Assembly: GCA_945266285.1 (NCBI GenBank)
Contig: CALYOP010000004.1
Coordinates: forward strand, 155,615 to 219,614
DNA length: 64,000 bases
Source of the DNA: an uncultured Commensalibacter sp.
GTDB taxonomy: Bacteria; Pseudomonadota; Alphaproteobacteria; Acetobacterales; Acetobacteraceae
Direction of reading: 5' to 3'
In this document: piece by piece, positions 28,852 through 40,600 of the stretch
Layout: the number at the start of each line of letters is the position of its first letter
Numbering within the stretch: position 1 is the first letter of the stretch
The notes under the pieces: generated by a model
The model's database searches: none
What the model was told of the DNA's origin: nothing
The model's input: only the letters and a program-made list of their open reading frames with translations
Position numbers and translations under genes: made by a program

Positions 28852-30104
28852 TATTTTGCATCCAATCCATAAGCAGTATGAAGTGCACGCATCGCAAGTT
28901 CTTTATATTCCGCAGCAACCAAAACGGAGACTTTAATTTCACTGGTCGAAATGACCTGTACATTAATTGAACGTTCAGCTAGCGTACGGAACATCGTATT
29001 TGCAACACCTGTATGCGACTTCATCCCAATCCCGACAACGCTGATTTTAACAACATCACTATCGGTAGACATTTCTTTAAAACGAATATTAGGACGTTCA
29101 TTTTCAAGAATTTGAACGGCCTGTGCCAATTCAGTTTTCGGAACCGTAAACGTCATATCCGTTGTATTATCCGATCCACTACTTTGCACAATCATATCAA
29201 CATTTACATTTCCTGATGCTAAGGGTCCAAAAATAGCGGAAGCAACTCCAGGTTGATCTGGAATATTTTTTACAACTACCTTAGCTTCATTTAAAGAATA
29301 AGCAATACCTGTTACCTGTTCTTTTTCCACAATTTCATCCTCACTTACGACCAAAGAACCTGGGAGAAAATCTTCCATAGCAGCTGGACTGTCTTCAAAA
29401 CTTGACAGAACCTGAACCCGGACTTTTTCCTTCATAGCCAATTCAACACTTCTGGTTTGCAAAACCTTTGCACCAACCGAAGCAAGTTCTAACATTTCTT
29501 CATAGGCAATAGCTTTAATACGACGTGCTTTTTCTACAATTCGTGGGTCAGTCGTATAAATGCCGTCTACATCTGTATAAATATCGCAACGATCAGCTTT
29601 TAAGGCCGCTGCTAATGCCACAGCAGAAGTGTCGGATCCTCCACGACCCAAAGTAGCAATACGTCCCGTTCCATCAACGCCTTGGAACCCTGCAACTACC
29701 GGTACTACTCCTGATTTCATACATTCAATCAAAGCTTCAGAATCAACCGATTCAATACGTGCTTTACTATGGGCATCATCCGTCTTTAAAGGAATTTGCC
29801 ACCCCTGCCAAGAACGCGCCTTAATTCCAATCGTTTGCAATGCGATAGCTAATAAGCCACTGGTGACCTGTTCACCTGTAGCAACCACCGCATCATATTC
29901 ATAAGGATCAAATAATGGGGAAAGTGATTGACAATAGTCAACAAGCTGATTGGTTACGCCAGACATAGCAGAAACCACGACAGAAACTTCACAGCCCGCT
30001 TCGACCTGTTTTTTTACAGTTTTAGCTACAGCACGAATGCGATCTAAATCAGCCACTGAAGTCCCACCAAACTTCATCACGATTCGGGGAATTTTAAGAG
30101 GCAT
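28851..30104 (-). CDS. lysC: Aspartate kinase
   Basis: Cytosolic enzyme phosphorylating L-aspartate at the head of the Lys, Met, Thr and diaminopimelate pathway. The 417 residues comprise the kinase domain (entry [15 protein letters not shown] with K11, then [18 protein letters not shown] and [17 protein letters not shown]) and two C-terminal ACT domains (about 265-410) expected to mediate lysine or threonine feedback. It heads the long minus-strand run down to prfA. A 189-base gap divides it from divergent ubiG and should carry both promoters. Confidence 0.97.
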   Translation of the reverse strand: MPLKIPRIVMKFGGTSVADLDRIRAVAKTVKKQVEAGCEVSVVVSAMSGVTNQLVDYCQSLSPLFDPYEYDAVVATGEQVTSGLLAIALQTIGIKARSWQGWQIPLKTDDAHSKARIESVDSEALIECMKSGVVPVVAGFQGVDGTGRIATLGRGGSDTSAVALAAALKADRCDIYTDVDGIYTTDPRIVEKARRIKAIAYEEMLELASVGAKVLQTRSVELAMKEKVRVQVLSSFEDSPAAMEDFLPGSLVVSEDEIVEKEQVTGIAYSLNEAKVVVKNIPDQPGVASAIFGPLASGNVNVDMIVQSSGSDNTTDMTFTVPKTELAQAVQILENERPNIRFKEMSTDSDVVKISVVGIGMKSHTGVANTMFRTLAERSINVQVISTSEIKVSVLVAAEYKELAMRALHTAYGLDAK

Positions 30105-30293
30105 ATAATTTATTCTCCATAATCAACTAAAATAATATTGATATCGAATAGCTAGTACATAATTACTTCTTGATAACCATTACATATAAAGGCTTAATTA
30201 GGTTAGATAGCTATTGCAATCAAATATTTACCGTCACATACATATTCTTATATAATTTCGCTCAGCTTTGATTTCTTTATGAAAGGTGCTTTG

Positions 30294-31046
30294 ATGGCCA
30301 TATCCGAACCCTTTACTTCTGAAACCTCATCACCCCATTCGGTTATTCAAGATGAAGTTAATCATTTTAATGCATTAGCCGACCAATGGTGGGATCGTAA
30401 AGGCCCAATGAGCGCCTTGCATGAAATTAATTCCCTACGCATAGAATGGATTGAACGCATAATCAAAGATTTTTCATGGTCTGACCCTTCTTCACAGATC
30501 CTAGATGTCGGTTGTGGAGCAGGATTGGTTAGCGAAGGTCTGGCTAAGAAAGGTTACCATGTTCTTGGGATTGATGCCGCCTCTGAAGTCATCCGTGCAG
30601 CACAGGCCCATTTAAAACAATCACCGCTCTATCCTGGAAAAGGAAGTTTGAATTATCGCATCGGTAATGTCGAAGAACTTTTAAAAGAAAAACAATCCTT
30701 TGAAATTATTACGGCTCTTGAATTAATTGAACATGTTCATAACCCCGAACAATTTATTAAAAATTTGGCAGACTTATTACAACCTAAGGGAATGATTTTC
30801 ATCTCGACACTTAATCGAAATATTCAATCTTTTCTCTTTGCCAAAGTTGCAGCAGAATATTTGACACGAAAACTTCCTATTGGCACACACCAATGGAAGA
30901 AATTCATTACGCCGTCCGAACTTGGTTTCATGGCAAGTAAAGCTGGATTAAGGGTTGCTCATATTCGTGGTATTACTTGGCAACCCAATGGGTGGAAATT
31001 AGATAGCAATGTAAAGATTAATTACATTGCTTGTTTAACAAATTGA
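30294..31046 (+). CDS. ubiG: Ubiquinone biosynthesis O-methyltransferase
   Basis: SAM-dependent methyltransferase performing both O-methylations in ubiquinone synthesis, peripheral to the inner membrane. The protein of about 250 residues shows the UbiG signature DEVNHFNALADQWWDRKGPMSALHEINSLRIEWI, SAM motif I ILDVGCGAGLVSEGLAKKG and the acidic loop VLGIDAASEVI. The ATG at 30294 is preferred because AAAGG lies eight bases upstream; an in-frame ATG at 30279 lacks a clear site. It is divergent from lysC and ends before a long hairpin terminator. Confidence 0.95.
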   Translation: MAISEPFTSETSSPHSVIQDEVNHFNALADQWWDRKGPMSALHEINSLRIEWIERIIKDFSWSDPSSQILDVGCGAGLVSEGLAKKGYHVLGIDAASEVIRAAQAHLKQSPLYPGKGSLNYRIGNVEELLKEKQSFEIITALELIEHVHNPEQFIKNLADLLQPKGMIFISTLNRNIQSFLFAKVAAEYLTRKLPIGTHQWKKFITPSELGFMASKAGLRVAHIRGITWQPNGWKLDSNVKINYIACLTN

Positions 31047-31062
31047 TTATAACGATTCTGTT

Positions 31063-31097
31063 CTTAAGGTGCGTTATTTTTGATAACGTACCTTAAG
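31063..31097. terminator. Hairpin between convergent ubiG and the heptosyltransferase gene
   Basis: A 15-bp inverted repeat with a single G-U position (CTTAAGGTGCGTTAT-TTTTG-ATAACGTACCTTAAG), 16 bases after the ubiG stop and 18 bases from the heptosyltransferase stop. It is placed to stop transcription from both sides. The flanks lack a strong U-tract, so efficiency is uncertain. Confidence 0.65.
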
Positions 31098-31115
31098 TAA
31101 ACATCATTCTTATAT

Positions 31116-32621
31116 TTATTCCCTAAAACCAGGAATTTTCCGAATAGTATTGATTACATGCTGATGAGAAATCGCGCGTGTACATTCAAACTGTTTTGGC
31201 GTATCGCGATGGCGAGGACAATAAAAAAAGTTATTATGTTGAAACTGGTGACGGATATCATTCCAACAGCTGTTACAAACATGCGTACTGAAAACACGAT
31301 ACGGCGTATTAAATTCAGTAGATGGATGCGTAAAGCCCGAAATAATAACAACGGGAATTCCTGCCCCCCATGCCAACCATGCTAAACCCGATGACAAACC
31401 TACAAAGAATTCTGCATGTTTCAACCACCGAGCACGCTCTGTTAAAGGACGTGCCCCTGTTTCATCTTCTACACCATTTGGAAGGGCATTCCATGTTAAG
31501 TTAGAACCGTATACGGCCTCTTTATCAATACAAATAACACGGTAACCTTTTGATTTAAGAAATTGAATTACATTTCTCCAACCATAAGGATTATTCCAAT
31601 ATTTACATTGCGTCGATGCCTGTGTTGCAATCACAACATAAGGTTCAGGAATAGGTCTGGTATCATCTTCAACGGTTAAAACTGGAGGTTCTTCTGTCGG
31701 ATCTACTCCTAAAATATATCCAGCAGTCCGATGCAAACCAACTTGCCGGAAATCATGAGGCTGCCAATGATTTTCTTCATCGGTAAAAAATAATCCAACA
31801 TAGTAACAAGCATAATAATCATCAGGAATGCCTGTTTCCTTTAGCTTTTCAGCAGAAAGAATTTCCATTCCTGGATAAGATTTTGCAAAAAGCCCATGCA
31901 ACGTATTTGCAAGTGCCAAAGACAAGTGACAACACCATACTTTTTGAAAACGTGCGGCGTAGGGAATCCATCCCAAAGAATCACCTAAAGAACCTGCGGG
32001 GAAAAGAATCAAAACCTTTTTATCAGTTGCATTATATTGATGATCAAAAACAACCGTTTCATTGCCATCTTTATCGATTTTTGCAACCAATATTCGGATA
32101 TGCATAAAATGATGCTTGGCTGTATTGGCAACGGCTTGATCGCCAACCCGCTGATCAAGTAAAACAACTTCTGCTTCAGTATCAAAAAGTTGTATATGCC
32201 ATTGTTCTCCCTTTTTAGGAACAGGAACATATACTCTTGCTCCCAGTATGAAATCATAGAGAATACCCTCTGGACCTTTTTGAGTCGGTTTTGGAGGAGG
32301 AACAAGGGTTTTATCTTCTGGTTGAGCATTTTGAGGTGGATTGGATTGTTTTTCCTGTGCAGAAGAGACTTCACTTTCAGAAGTTGTATCTGAAACCAAT
32401 GCTGATTGAACTTGCTGATTTTCATTTACAGAAGTAGCACTTACCGCAGAAGAAACATCTCCACCTGAAACGCTTTCTTCTTCAGATTTACGAACCTTTA
32501 ATTTGATACGTTCTGGTTTAGCTTTTGCTCCAGATTTATCATTACCGCTCACGACCTTCACCTTTCCATAAACAAAGCACGTTGTATTTGAATCACTGAT
32601 TGCTATCGCTTGATCGGACAC
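31116..32621 (-). CDS. Autotransporter strand-loop-strand O-heptosyltransferase (TibC/Aah family)
   Basis: Cytoplasmic glycosyltransferase that O-heptosylates serines in the strand-loop-strand repeats of beta-helical adhesins, using ADP-heptose. Family marks are ILFPAGSLGDSLGWIPYAARF, YVVIATQASTQCKYWNNP, FVGLSSGLAWLAWGAGIPVVIISGF, and the C-terminal four-cysteine iron-binding finger C449-x2-C452-x15-C468-x11-C480. The N-terminal 110 residues are an added Ser/Glu/Lys-rich, probably disordered extension with no family match I can see. The start is a GTG at 32621, 29 bases inside the upstream FAAL gene, so translation is coupled. The likely substrate is the beta-solenoid protein at 42967-48399, transcribed from the same strand. 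Confidence 0.86.
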   Translation of the reverse strand: MSDQAIAISDSNTTCFVYGKVKVVSGNDKSGAKAKPERIKLKVRKSEEESVSGGDVSSAVSATSVNENQQVQSALVSDTTSESEVSSAQEKQSNPPQNAQPEDKTLVPPPKPTQKGPEGILYDFILGARVYVPVPKKGEQWHIQLFDTEAEVVLLDQRVGDQAVANTAKHHFMHIRILVAKIDKDGNETVVFDHQYNATDKKVLILFPAGSLGDSLGWIPYAARFQKVWCCHLSLALANTLHGLFAKSYPGMEILSAEKLKETGIPDDYYACYYVGLFFTDEENHWQPHDFRQVGLHRTAGYILGVDPTEEPPVLTVEDDTRPIPEPYVVIATQASTQCKYWNNPYGWRNVIQFLKSKGYRVICIDKEAVYGSNLTWNALPNGVEDETGARPLTERARWLKHAEFFVGLSSGLAWLAWGAGIPVVIISGFTHPSTEFNTPYRVFSTHVCNSCWNDIRHQFQHNNFFYCPRHRDTPKQFECTRAISHQHVINTIRKIPGFRE

Positions 32622-34650
32622 TAATCTGAGTAGCCAACAAATTACATAAATCGTCCCATGTTTGGCACGCGGTCACATATTCAGATGGATCAATCAAGAC
32701 AAAAAAGTGTTTTTCAAAATCACGACGCATTTTTAAAAGTTGTTCAGAATCAATTTCACCGTTCATCAAGCGTTCACGTGTTAACATCCTTACGTTCACG
32801 TCCCAATCTTTGGTGTATTCTGTTAACCATTTTTCTACTTTTACACATGCCTCCTCTTTGGTTAGTGGTGGAGGAAGTTCCGGAACATCATAAACAAACC
32901 GTTGCAAAATCGGCAAAGCGTTATCTTTTAATGCAGAACGCGTCTTAGCGATTTGAATTTTTCCGCTAGGCGTTTTTAAAATACCGCCACGACGCAATAA
33001 AATAATACTTTTCGGCCAGATTTCATAAACAGTCGTCACCACCTTATAAATAAAAGCAGCAATTTCTTCATGGGATTGCTTTGGATTATTAACAACCTCA
33101 ACAAGAATCGTAATTGTGCTTAAATCATTTTGATCTTCTAAGAAAATAGCTGTTGCATTAACGCGAATATCGGAACAGCCACTTACCAAACTATCGCTAA
33201 TATCATCGGGATCGTACGCTTTCCCGCGCAAAATAATGACATTACTGATACGGCCACTAAAGAATAACTGTTCACCTAATTTGAATCCCAAATCACCCGT
33301 TCGCAAAAAAGGTCCCATCCCATCAGCCGTTTTCGCATGGAAAATTTCTTCAGTTTCTTCAGGACGATTAAAATAACCTTTGGCGACACTACTCCCAGAT
33401 ATCCAGATCTCGCCTACACGCCCATCTCGTAAAACTTCACAACTTTGTGGATCAACAATAATAATCTTTTGTTCTTCCAATCCGGTTCCACAAGAAATTA
33501 AAACCCGCCGGTCTAGTTCATTCGTACTTGGCCAAGCAAAACCATTCATTAACGCACTTCTTGAAAAGCTTCTTAATTTTGGAGATATCCCGCGTTTCCC
33601 ACGTGTTACCACCAAGGTTGCTTCTGCCAGGCCATATCCAAATAAAAATTTACGTGCCTGGAAACCGACTTTTTCAAATTTCTTACTAAATCGACGCATC
33701 ATATCGGCACTGGCTGTATCAGCGCCGTTAAAAGCAATATCTAAAGCAGAAAGATCGAGATGTTTCATTTCCTCATCGGTAATATTACGCTCACATAATT
33801 CATAAGCGAAACTAGGGCCACCGGTCAGATCAATCTTGTACCGACCAATAGCCTCCAACCAACGGATAGGTTTTTCTGCGAAATATTTCGGTGGTAATAG
33901 GATACAAGCGCCACCACTTGCAATTGTCATTAATGCACCACCAATTAAACCCATATCATGAGAAAAAGGAAGCCAAGTTAACCCTACGTCACCCTTACGG
34001 AATTCATAAAGTCTGGCCTGATGACGCAAATTATATAATAAATTACGATGAGTTAATAATACTCCGCGTGTAGCACGCGTTGAACCTGAAGTATATTGAA
34101 TAAATGCAACATCTTCATTATTTCCCCGTATTGCAATCTTTTCTTTGCTAGTAAAAATTACTTCTAAAGGAACCCATATAATATTGCGATCAACATTTTT
34201 ATTATTTTTTTGATACTCAACCAATATTTTTCTGGGGCCAATAATCATATGAGGTTTTGAGTCTTGAGCAAGCATCTCAAAACGCTCATCACTATGTAGC
34301 ACATCTACATGCACCCCAGATGCTGGGATCATCCCAGCATAAATGCATCCAAAGAAAGCAATGATATAATTTAAATCATTCTCGCAAAGCAATAAAACGC
34401 GATCGCCGATTTTACCAAACCGATGAAGACCTGCCGCAATCGTTGAAGCGCGTTCATGCAATTCTTCAGTTGTTATACTATCTGTTTCATGGATTCCGTC
34501 TCCTAGTAACCGGTAAACAACATGAAACGGATCAACCCGAGCACGATGTTGTAGCATTTCTGTTAAAGTCGAAGTATGCCAATCAACAACATTGTAATAA
34601 TAAGCCGCCCAATCTTCCCGATCTGAGTCCTTAGGGATAATAAGAGCCAT
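32593..34650 (-). CDS. Fatty-acyl-AMP ligase with C-terminal ACP-like domain
   Basis: A 685-residue adenylate-forming enzyme of the FAAL type, which activates a fatty acid as acyl-AMP and passes it to an acyl carrier protein. FAAL-like motifs are VGLTWLPFSHDMGLIG, GGPSFAYELC, FLFGYGLAEATLVVT, FLRTGDLGF and a C-terminal TPSGKIQ with the adenylation lysine K564. The P-loop reads YTSGSTRATRG (186-196) in place of the usual SGSTGxPKG. Residues about 595-680 resemble a carrier domain: GEIDSEQLLKMRRDFEKHF matches the (G)xDSL core, making Ser635 a candidate phosphopantetheine site. The start lies two bases after the PKS stop, and the gene overlaps the heptosyltransferase downstream. It probably loads the PKS with a starter acyl chain. 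Confidence 0.85.
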   Translation of the reverse strand: MALIIPKDSDREDWAAYYYNVVDWHTSTLTEMLQHRARVDPFHVVYRLLGDGIHETDSITTEELHERASTIAAGLHRFGKIGDRVLLLCENDLNYIIAFFGCIYAGMIPASGVHVDVLHSDERFEMLAQDSKPHMIIGPRKILVEYQKNNKNVDRNIIWVPLEVIFTSKEKIAIRGNNEDVAFIQYTSGSTRATRGVLLTHRNLLYNLRHQARLYEFRKGDVGLTWLPFSHDMGLIGGALMTIASGGACILLPPKYFAEKPIRWLEAIGRYKIDLTGGPSFAYELCERNITDEEMKHLDLSALDIAFNGADTASADMMRRFSKKFEKVGFQARKFLFGYGLAEATLVVTRGKRGISPKLRSFSRSALMNGFAWPSTNELDRRVLISCGTGLEEQKIIIVDPQSCEVLRDGRVGEIWISGSSVAKGYFNRPEETEEIFHAKTADGMGPFLRTGDLGFKLGEQLFFSGRISNVIILRGKAYDPDDISDSLVSGCSDIRVNATAIFLEDQNDLSTITILVEVVNNPKQSHEEIAAFIYKVVTTVYEIWPKSIILLRRGGILKTPSGKIQIAKTRSALKDNALPILQRFVYDVPELPPPLTKEEACVKVEKWLTEYTKDWDVNVRMLTRERLMNGEIDSEQLLKMRRDFEKHFFVLIDPSEYVTACQTWDDLCNLLATQISVRSSDSNQ

Positions 34651-34652
34651 AC

Positions 34653-37600
34653 CTAATTTAATTCCATATCGTCTTTATTAATTGTGTCCTGTTTTGTTTC
34701 TTTTGAATGTTCAATCATTTTATCATTATCATCTGAATCCAATGTTAAAGATTCCGTACTTTCAAATGGCACTTTTAATTTGCGCAACAATACTTTTGCA
34801 ACATCCTGTAAATTCTCTTCTTTCATTAATTGCAGCAAAGAGATTTCACAACCCAAAGTGTTACTAATCGCAATTTGCAACTCAACACCAACCAATGAAT
34901 CGATACCTAATTCTGTCAGCTTAGAATTTCCATCAAGACTGTCTTCAGATATCTGCAATGTCTTTGAAAGAATTTTAATAAGATTTGTAACAACAAACGG
35001 AAGACGCTCTTCCACAGGCAAGACACTTAATTGTCTTAGAACTTCTGTTTGCTCATAAGAAGCTTCGCCCATCGATATCAATTCTTCATATCGTCCAAAT
35101 GAACGGCCAGCACTATAAATGGAAAACCATTTTGACCAATCAATATCCAAAACCCCAATACATGCCTGGTTTGTTTTCCATAACAAAGGAATAGTCGCTA
35201 ATGCTTCATAAATCGGAATAACCTTCACACCTGTTTTTTCAAAATGTTTGGCAGCATTACTATCCTTTTGAAGCATTTGGCCACCTTCAATTGCTCCCCA
35301 TTGAATGGAAAGCGCTGGCAAACCTTCTTGCTTACGATATTTTGCTAATGCGTCTAGAAAATAATTTGCAGCAACATAAGCAGATTGCCCAAAATTTCCT
35401 AATAAAGTTGTCGCTGAAGAAAATAGAACAAAATGATCTAATGGAATATTTTTAGTCAACGCATGTAAATTCCATGCTCCCATTGCCTTAGGAAGGATCA
35501 CCTGTGCTAAACGTTCTTCATTCAAATTGCTAATGATTGCATCATCAATTGCTGCTGCACAGTGAAAGATTCCTTTTAAAGGAGGCATCTTCGCTCTTAC
35601 TTCTGATAAAGCGTTACTAAGCGCTTGATAATCTGTAACATCAGCTTTGATTTCTAAAATCTCAACCCCATGATTTTTAACTTGAGTGAGTGTTGCTTGA
35701 ATGGACTCATCATTTTCTTTTAATGACCGTCCAACGAAAACCATATGCCTTGCCCCTTGACTGACAAGCCATTGAGCAAGTTGCAGACCCATCCCACCAT
35801 ATGCACCAGTTATCAAATATGTTGCATCTTCATGAATTGAAGATGAATCATCTGCCACCGGTTTAACAAGCACACCCGTTTTATTTCTGAAATCAACAAG
35901 GATTTTGCCAATATGTTGAGCTGATGCCATCAACCGGAATGCATCGACTATTTTCTCAAGTGGGAATAACGTACAGGGTGGTGTCTTGATTTCTTTTTCA
36001 ACCAATAACGTGTTTAAATCACGCATTACCTGTCGGACCGTTTCTGGCTTCTCCAAAAGCATACGATCCAGATCCATTGAGAAAAATGATATATTTTTAT
36101 TAAATGGCAACATAGGTAACCATTTTTCTTCAGCAATATCGCGTTTCCCAACTTCAATAAATCTTCCTGATGGTGCCAATAAAGCCAGACTGTGATGCAA
36201 TGCCTCTCCAGACAAGGAGTTCACAATGACATCGACACCTCTACCATTCGTAACTTTTTGCACACCATCGGCAAATTCGAGTGTCCGTGAATTCCAAACA
36301 TGCTCACAACCAATCTGTCGTAAATAATTTCGCTTTTCTTCGTTACCAGCCGTTGCAAATATTCTAGCACCACGCACTTTAGCAATTTCGATACAAGCAA
36401 TACCCAAACCGCCAGCGGCTGAATGAATAAGAATTGTCTCACCTTTCTGTAAATTCGCTAAAAGGCATAACGTATAATACGCAGTACAATAAACAGTCGG
36501 GAGTGTTGCTATGGCTTCTTCAAATTCAGGCGGTTCGTTTTCAAAAAAACTTTCCACAAGTTTCTTATCAAAATTATAGCGACGGTGTTCTCTTATCAAT
36601 GCATCTCTACTCATATGCACTGCAAAAATATCATTAACATCAACTACTTTATAGGAAGTCAGACAGCCAGGAAACGAAGCAACCAATCGATCACCAACGC
36701 CGTAACCAGCTTTTTCAGCCCCTTCACCTACAGCTACAACTCTGACTGTTGCTTCCATACCCAAAAAGTTCTTATGGAAAGTATCGTCAATAACAACCTT
36801 TGGAATAATTCCCATAACTTTCAAAAGGTCTTTAAAATTCAACGATGCAACAAGAACTTCAACGGCTATATGCCCAGGAGGGGGAGCTTCTCGGACAAAA
36901 GCTTCATAATGCAATTTATCCAACATACCCAGATGGCCTGCAACCAATCTGAACCCTATATTATCTCCAGCCTCTTCAAGCGGAACCAGTTTGATCTCTT
37001 CCTGACGTGTATAGGGCAATAAGCGAGTAACAAATCGCTTGTCCTGACGTAAAGCAACATCATCTTCGCTATCTACAATCAAGATTTCAGAAGCAAGTGG
37101 ACGGGTATCTGTTTCTAATAAACTCGTCTCTAGATCAATCAACTTGACCTTTAGCTCTGGATTTTCCAATATAAGAACACGTGCAAATCCTCTTACAGAA
37201 GATTGCGACAAATTCGTTAATTTATCCTGATCGCTAATTTTTTCTGCATTTTTTGTCAGAATAATAAATCGGAAATTTTCGTCCTTTTGTTCTTCTTGAA
37301 AGGGAGGAATCCCTTGAACAGCTTTTAATAAGGCTTCTACCTGAGATAAACCTACAATGTCTTCACCATCGGTTTTTTGCAAACCTTGTGCATAAACAAT
37401 GGCACGACATTTATTGATATCAACATCATCAAAAAACTGTCTGTAATCCTCAGATTGATTAGCTCTGACATAATAAAGGGTTTCGGATTCTTTGCGGAAT
37501 TCATTTCCAATTACGGCCTGATAGACAGAAACCCCTTGCATGCTTAATTCATTAATTAACGGAGCAGTCGTTTCCTCATTATCCGTAATAACGATAACCC

Positions 37601-40600
37601 TAGCAATTTCAGCTAAGAAAGGTTGGACTTCGACTTCTTTCCATTCATAATGATAAAGCCACCGAGCGCGACGGTTTTCTTTTTGTTTCTGGGTAACGAT
37701 TTCTTTTAACGTTAAACCAATAACCTGAGCAACCGGTTCTCCGCTTTCTGTATAAAGATAAATATCGCCTTCAATTGAATCATTATCCCGAATCACGTTA
37801 CATGCGTGCGCATACAAAGTCGTTTCATGTTGTCCGTAATAGATAACACGTTTGATACCAATCGGCACAAAAGTCATTTCACCGATTTGTTCGGTAGCAC
37901 ATACTAATCCGAAAAGTTGAAAAGCACCATCAAGCAGCGTTGGATGAATATAATATTGTTGAATGCTTTCTTTTTCTGATTCAACAACCGATAAATGTGC
38001 AAGCGCTTCACCATCACCACGATAAAGTTCTTGAATAGTCTGGAAATATGGACCGTATTCCAATCCATGTTCCTTAAGCGCTTGATAATAAAACGGAACA
38101 TCAATGCGTTCATTAATCTGCGCTTTCAAAGTATCAAGCGCTTTAAATTGTTCTTTACCCCAAGGAGCCGAACGCCTTAAAAAAACACTGCCACAGAATT
38201 CCCAATTATAAGAATCGTTTTCGGTTCGACCATATGCCATCAGACGATTTGTTAATTCGTCCACGCTCCATGACATAAAGGGAAAGAAACGATTTTCAAT
38301 CAGCAAAGCCTTTTTAATCTGTAAATTCTCAATAACTGCAGGTTCCTGAAGCTCTTTCGCTGCGTTTACTGCTATTAAAGCATGAGCTGCAAGCGCTGCA
38401 TCAACATAAGCTGCCGCAGGTAGTACAACAGTACCTTCAATTTTATGATCGGATAACCAAGGCATAAAATTGAAATTCATTTCCCCAAGCCATCCACGCG
38501 TAGCAGACCAATCATGCTTTCCTAGAACTGGATGAACGGGAACACCATGCAATGTAGCTATTACTTGATTACTAAGCGTGATGTGTTTTTCTCTGACCCA
38601 TTGATAAAATGGTAAGTCAATTCTTCTACCACTAATCAATTTATTCCAGTTCAAAGCTAAACCAGCAACAGAAAGACTGCTTAGTATTTTAGCAAGTGCC
38701 TTTTCTTCGGGTTCTTTACGATTAAGTGAATAAACTTGCCCAATAGGCGCATTTAAAGCAGCCGCACATTCTTTTACAGAGGTTGATAAAACCGGATGGG
38801 GGCCAATTTCAGCAAATAAAGTATAGGAATCATGTATCATTGTTGAAATAGCTTCAGCAAATAATACCGTTTGGCGTAAATTCCGATACCAATAATTTGC
38901 ATCATGGAAGAAAACATCGTCGCATAAACGACCTGTGACCGAGGAATATAAAGGAATTTTAGGGAAGGTCGGTTGTAAGTCCTCTAATGCCGCTTCAAAT
39001 TCTTCCTTTATCTGGGACATTACTGGATTATGATAAGGTATTTCTACCTTAAGAAAACGATGGAACTCATCTTTTTCTTGAAGCTTGGCTGCAATTTTAT
39101 CCAGACTTTCTTTGGAACCCGATAAAGTAAAAGCACGCGGACTATTAATAGCAGCGACCGCAACATCTTTTTCATAACCTTTGATTAAATCAATCGCTGT
39201 CGAAGGTGGCATACCAACGGCCAGCATCGTCCCTTGACCGGCAAAACGCTGTTGTAAATGGCTTCTATAGTAAATGACCTTAACAGCATCACGAAGTGTC
39301 AATGCGCCTGCCACATAAGCAGCAGCAATTTCGCCTACACTATGACCCACAATTGCTGCAGGTTCGACACCATAGCGTTTTAAAACCTCTGCTAAAGCGA
39401 CCTGGACAACGAATATAGCAGGCTGTGCAATAGCGGTTTCATTGATTCGAGAATCTCGCTCTTCTTTCCGCATTTCTTCCAGGATTGACCATCCTGAAAA
39501 TTCTTTAAAATATGTATCAATTTCCTGAGCCGTTTTTAGGAATTCAGCTGGCCCATGCGCTAATAACCATTGCCCCATTCCCCACCATTGAGGGCCCATA
39601 CCAGAAAAGACGTAAACAGGTTTGTTAACCGATTTAATAACCTGTTGTCCGGTAATAATATCAGGATTAGGACGATCATTAACATAATCTTCAAGTTTCT
39701 GGGCAATTTCCTCTTTATTTTTCCCAAAAACAGCTAAACGCCTTTGGAAGGAAGAACGATATTTACCTACGGAGTAACATATATCTTCTAAGTCAGACCC
39801 ATTTTCTTTCCGCAATAAATTTATATACTGCTCCGCCATTGGCTTAAGCGAAGGCTGTTGCCGTGTTGATAAAACCAACAAATAATTATCGGATGGAAGA
39901 TTAGTATTTGGTGTTAAAATGTCGACAACTTTTTCATCATTCCGCGTTGCGCGCAATATAACATTCGCATTTGATCCACCATAACCAAATGAATTCACCG
40001 CAGCATAAAGGTCTTTTGCCTCGGTAACCAAAGGAACCATTTCAGTTTTTGGTACATAAATATTCCATTCATTAAATGGAATATTCGGATTTAATTCTTT
40101 AAGATTAGCTTGAGCAGGAACAGCCTTATGTTCTAGACATAAACAGGCTTTAATCAAACCTGCAATTCCTGCTGCTGCTTCTAAATGACCGATATTCGCT
40201 TTAACCGAACCGACAACAACCGGTTTTCCCTCAGGACGATGGGCACCAATTGTATTAAAAATTGCTTGCGCTTCTAATGGATCACCTACTGGCGTACCTG
40301 TTCCATGTGCTTCGACATAAGCAATATCGCCAAGATTGATTTTCCCTTGATTAGCAACTTCGCGAATTAAACGTTCCTGTGCTTTTGAATTCGGTACGGT
40401 AATCCCTTCATTCCGGCCATCTTGGTTAACGCCTATTCCACTAATCACGGCATGAATTTTGTTGCCATCCCGTAAAGCATCTTCCAGACGCTTTAACACA
40501 ACAACACCGCATCCTTCTCCGCGACCATAACCATCGGCCGCCGCATCAAAACTTTTACTCCGACCATCTTCAGCCGTAAAGTGTGCCTTAGCAATCATAG

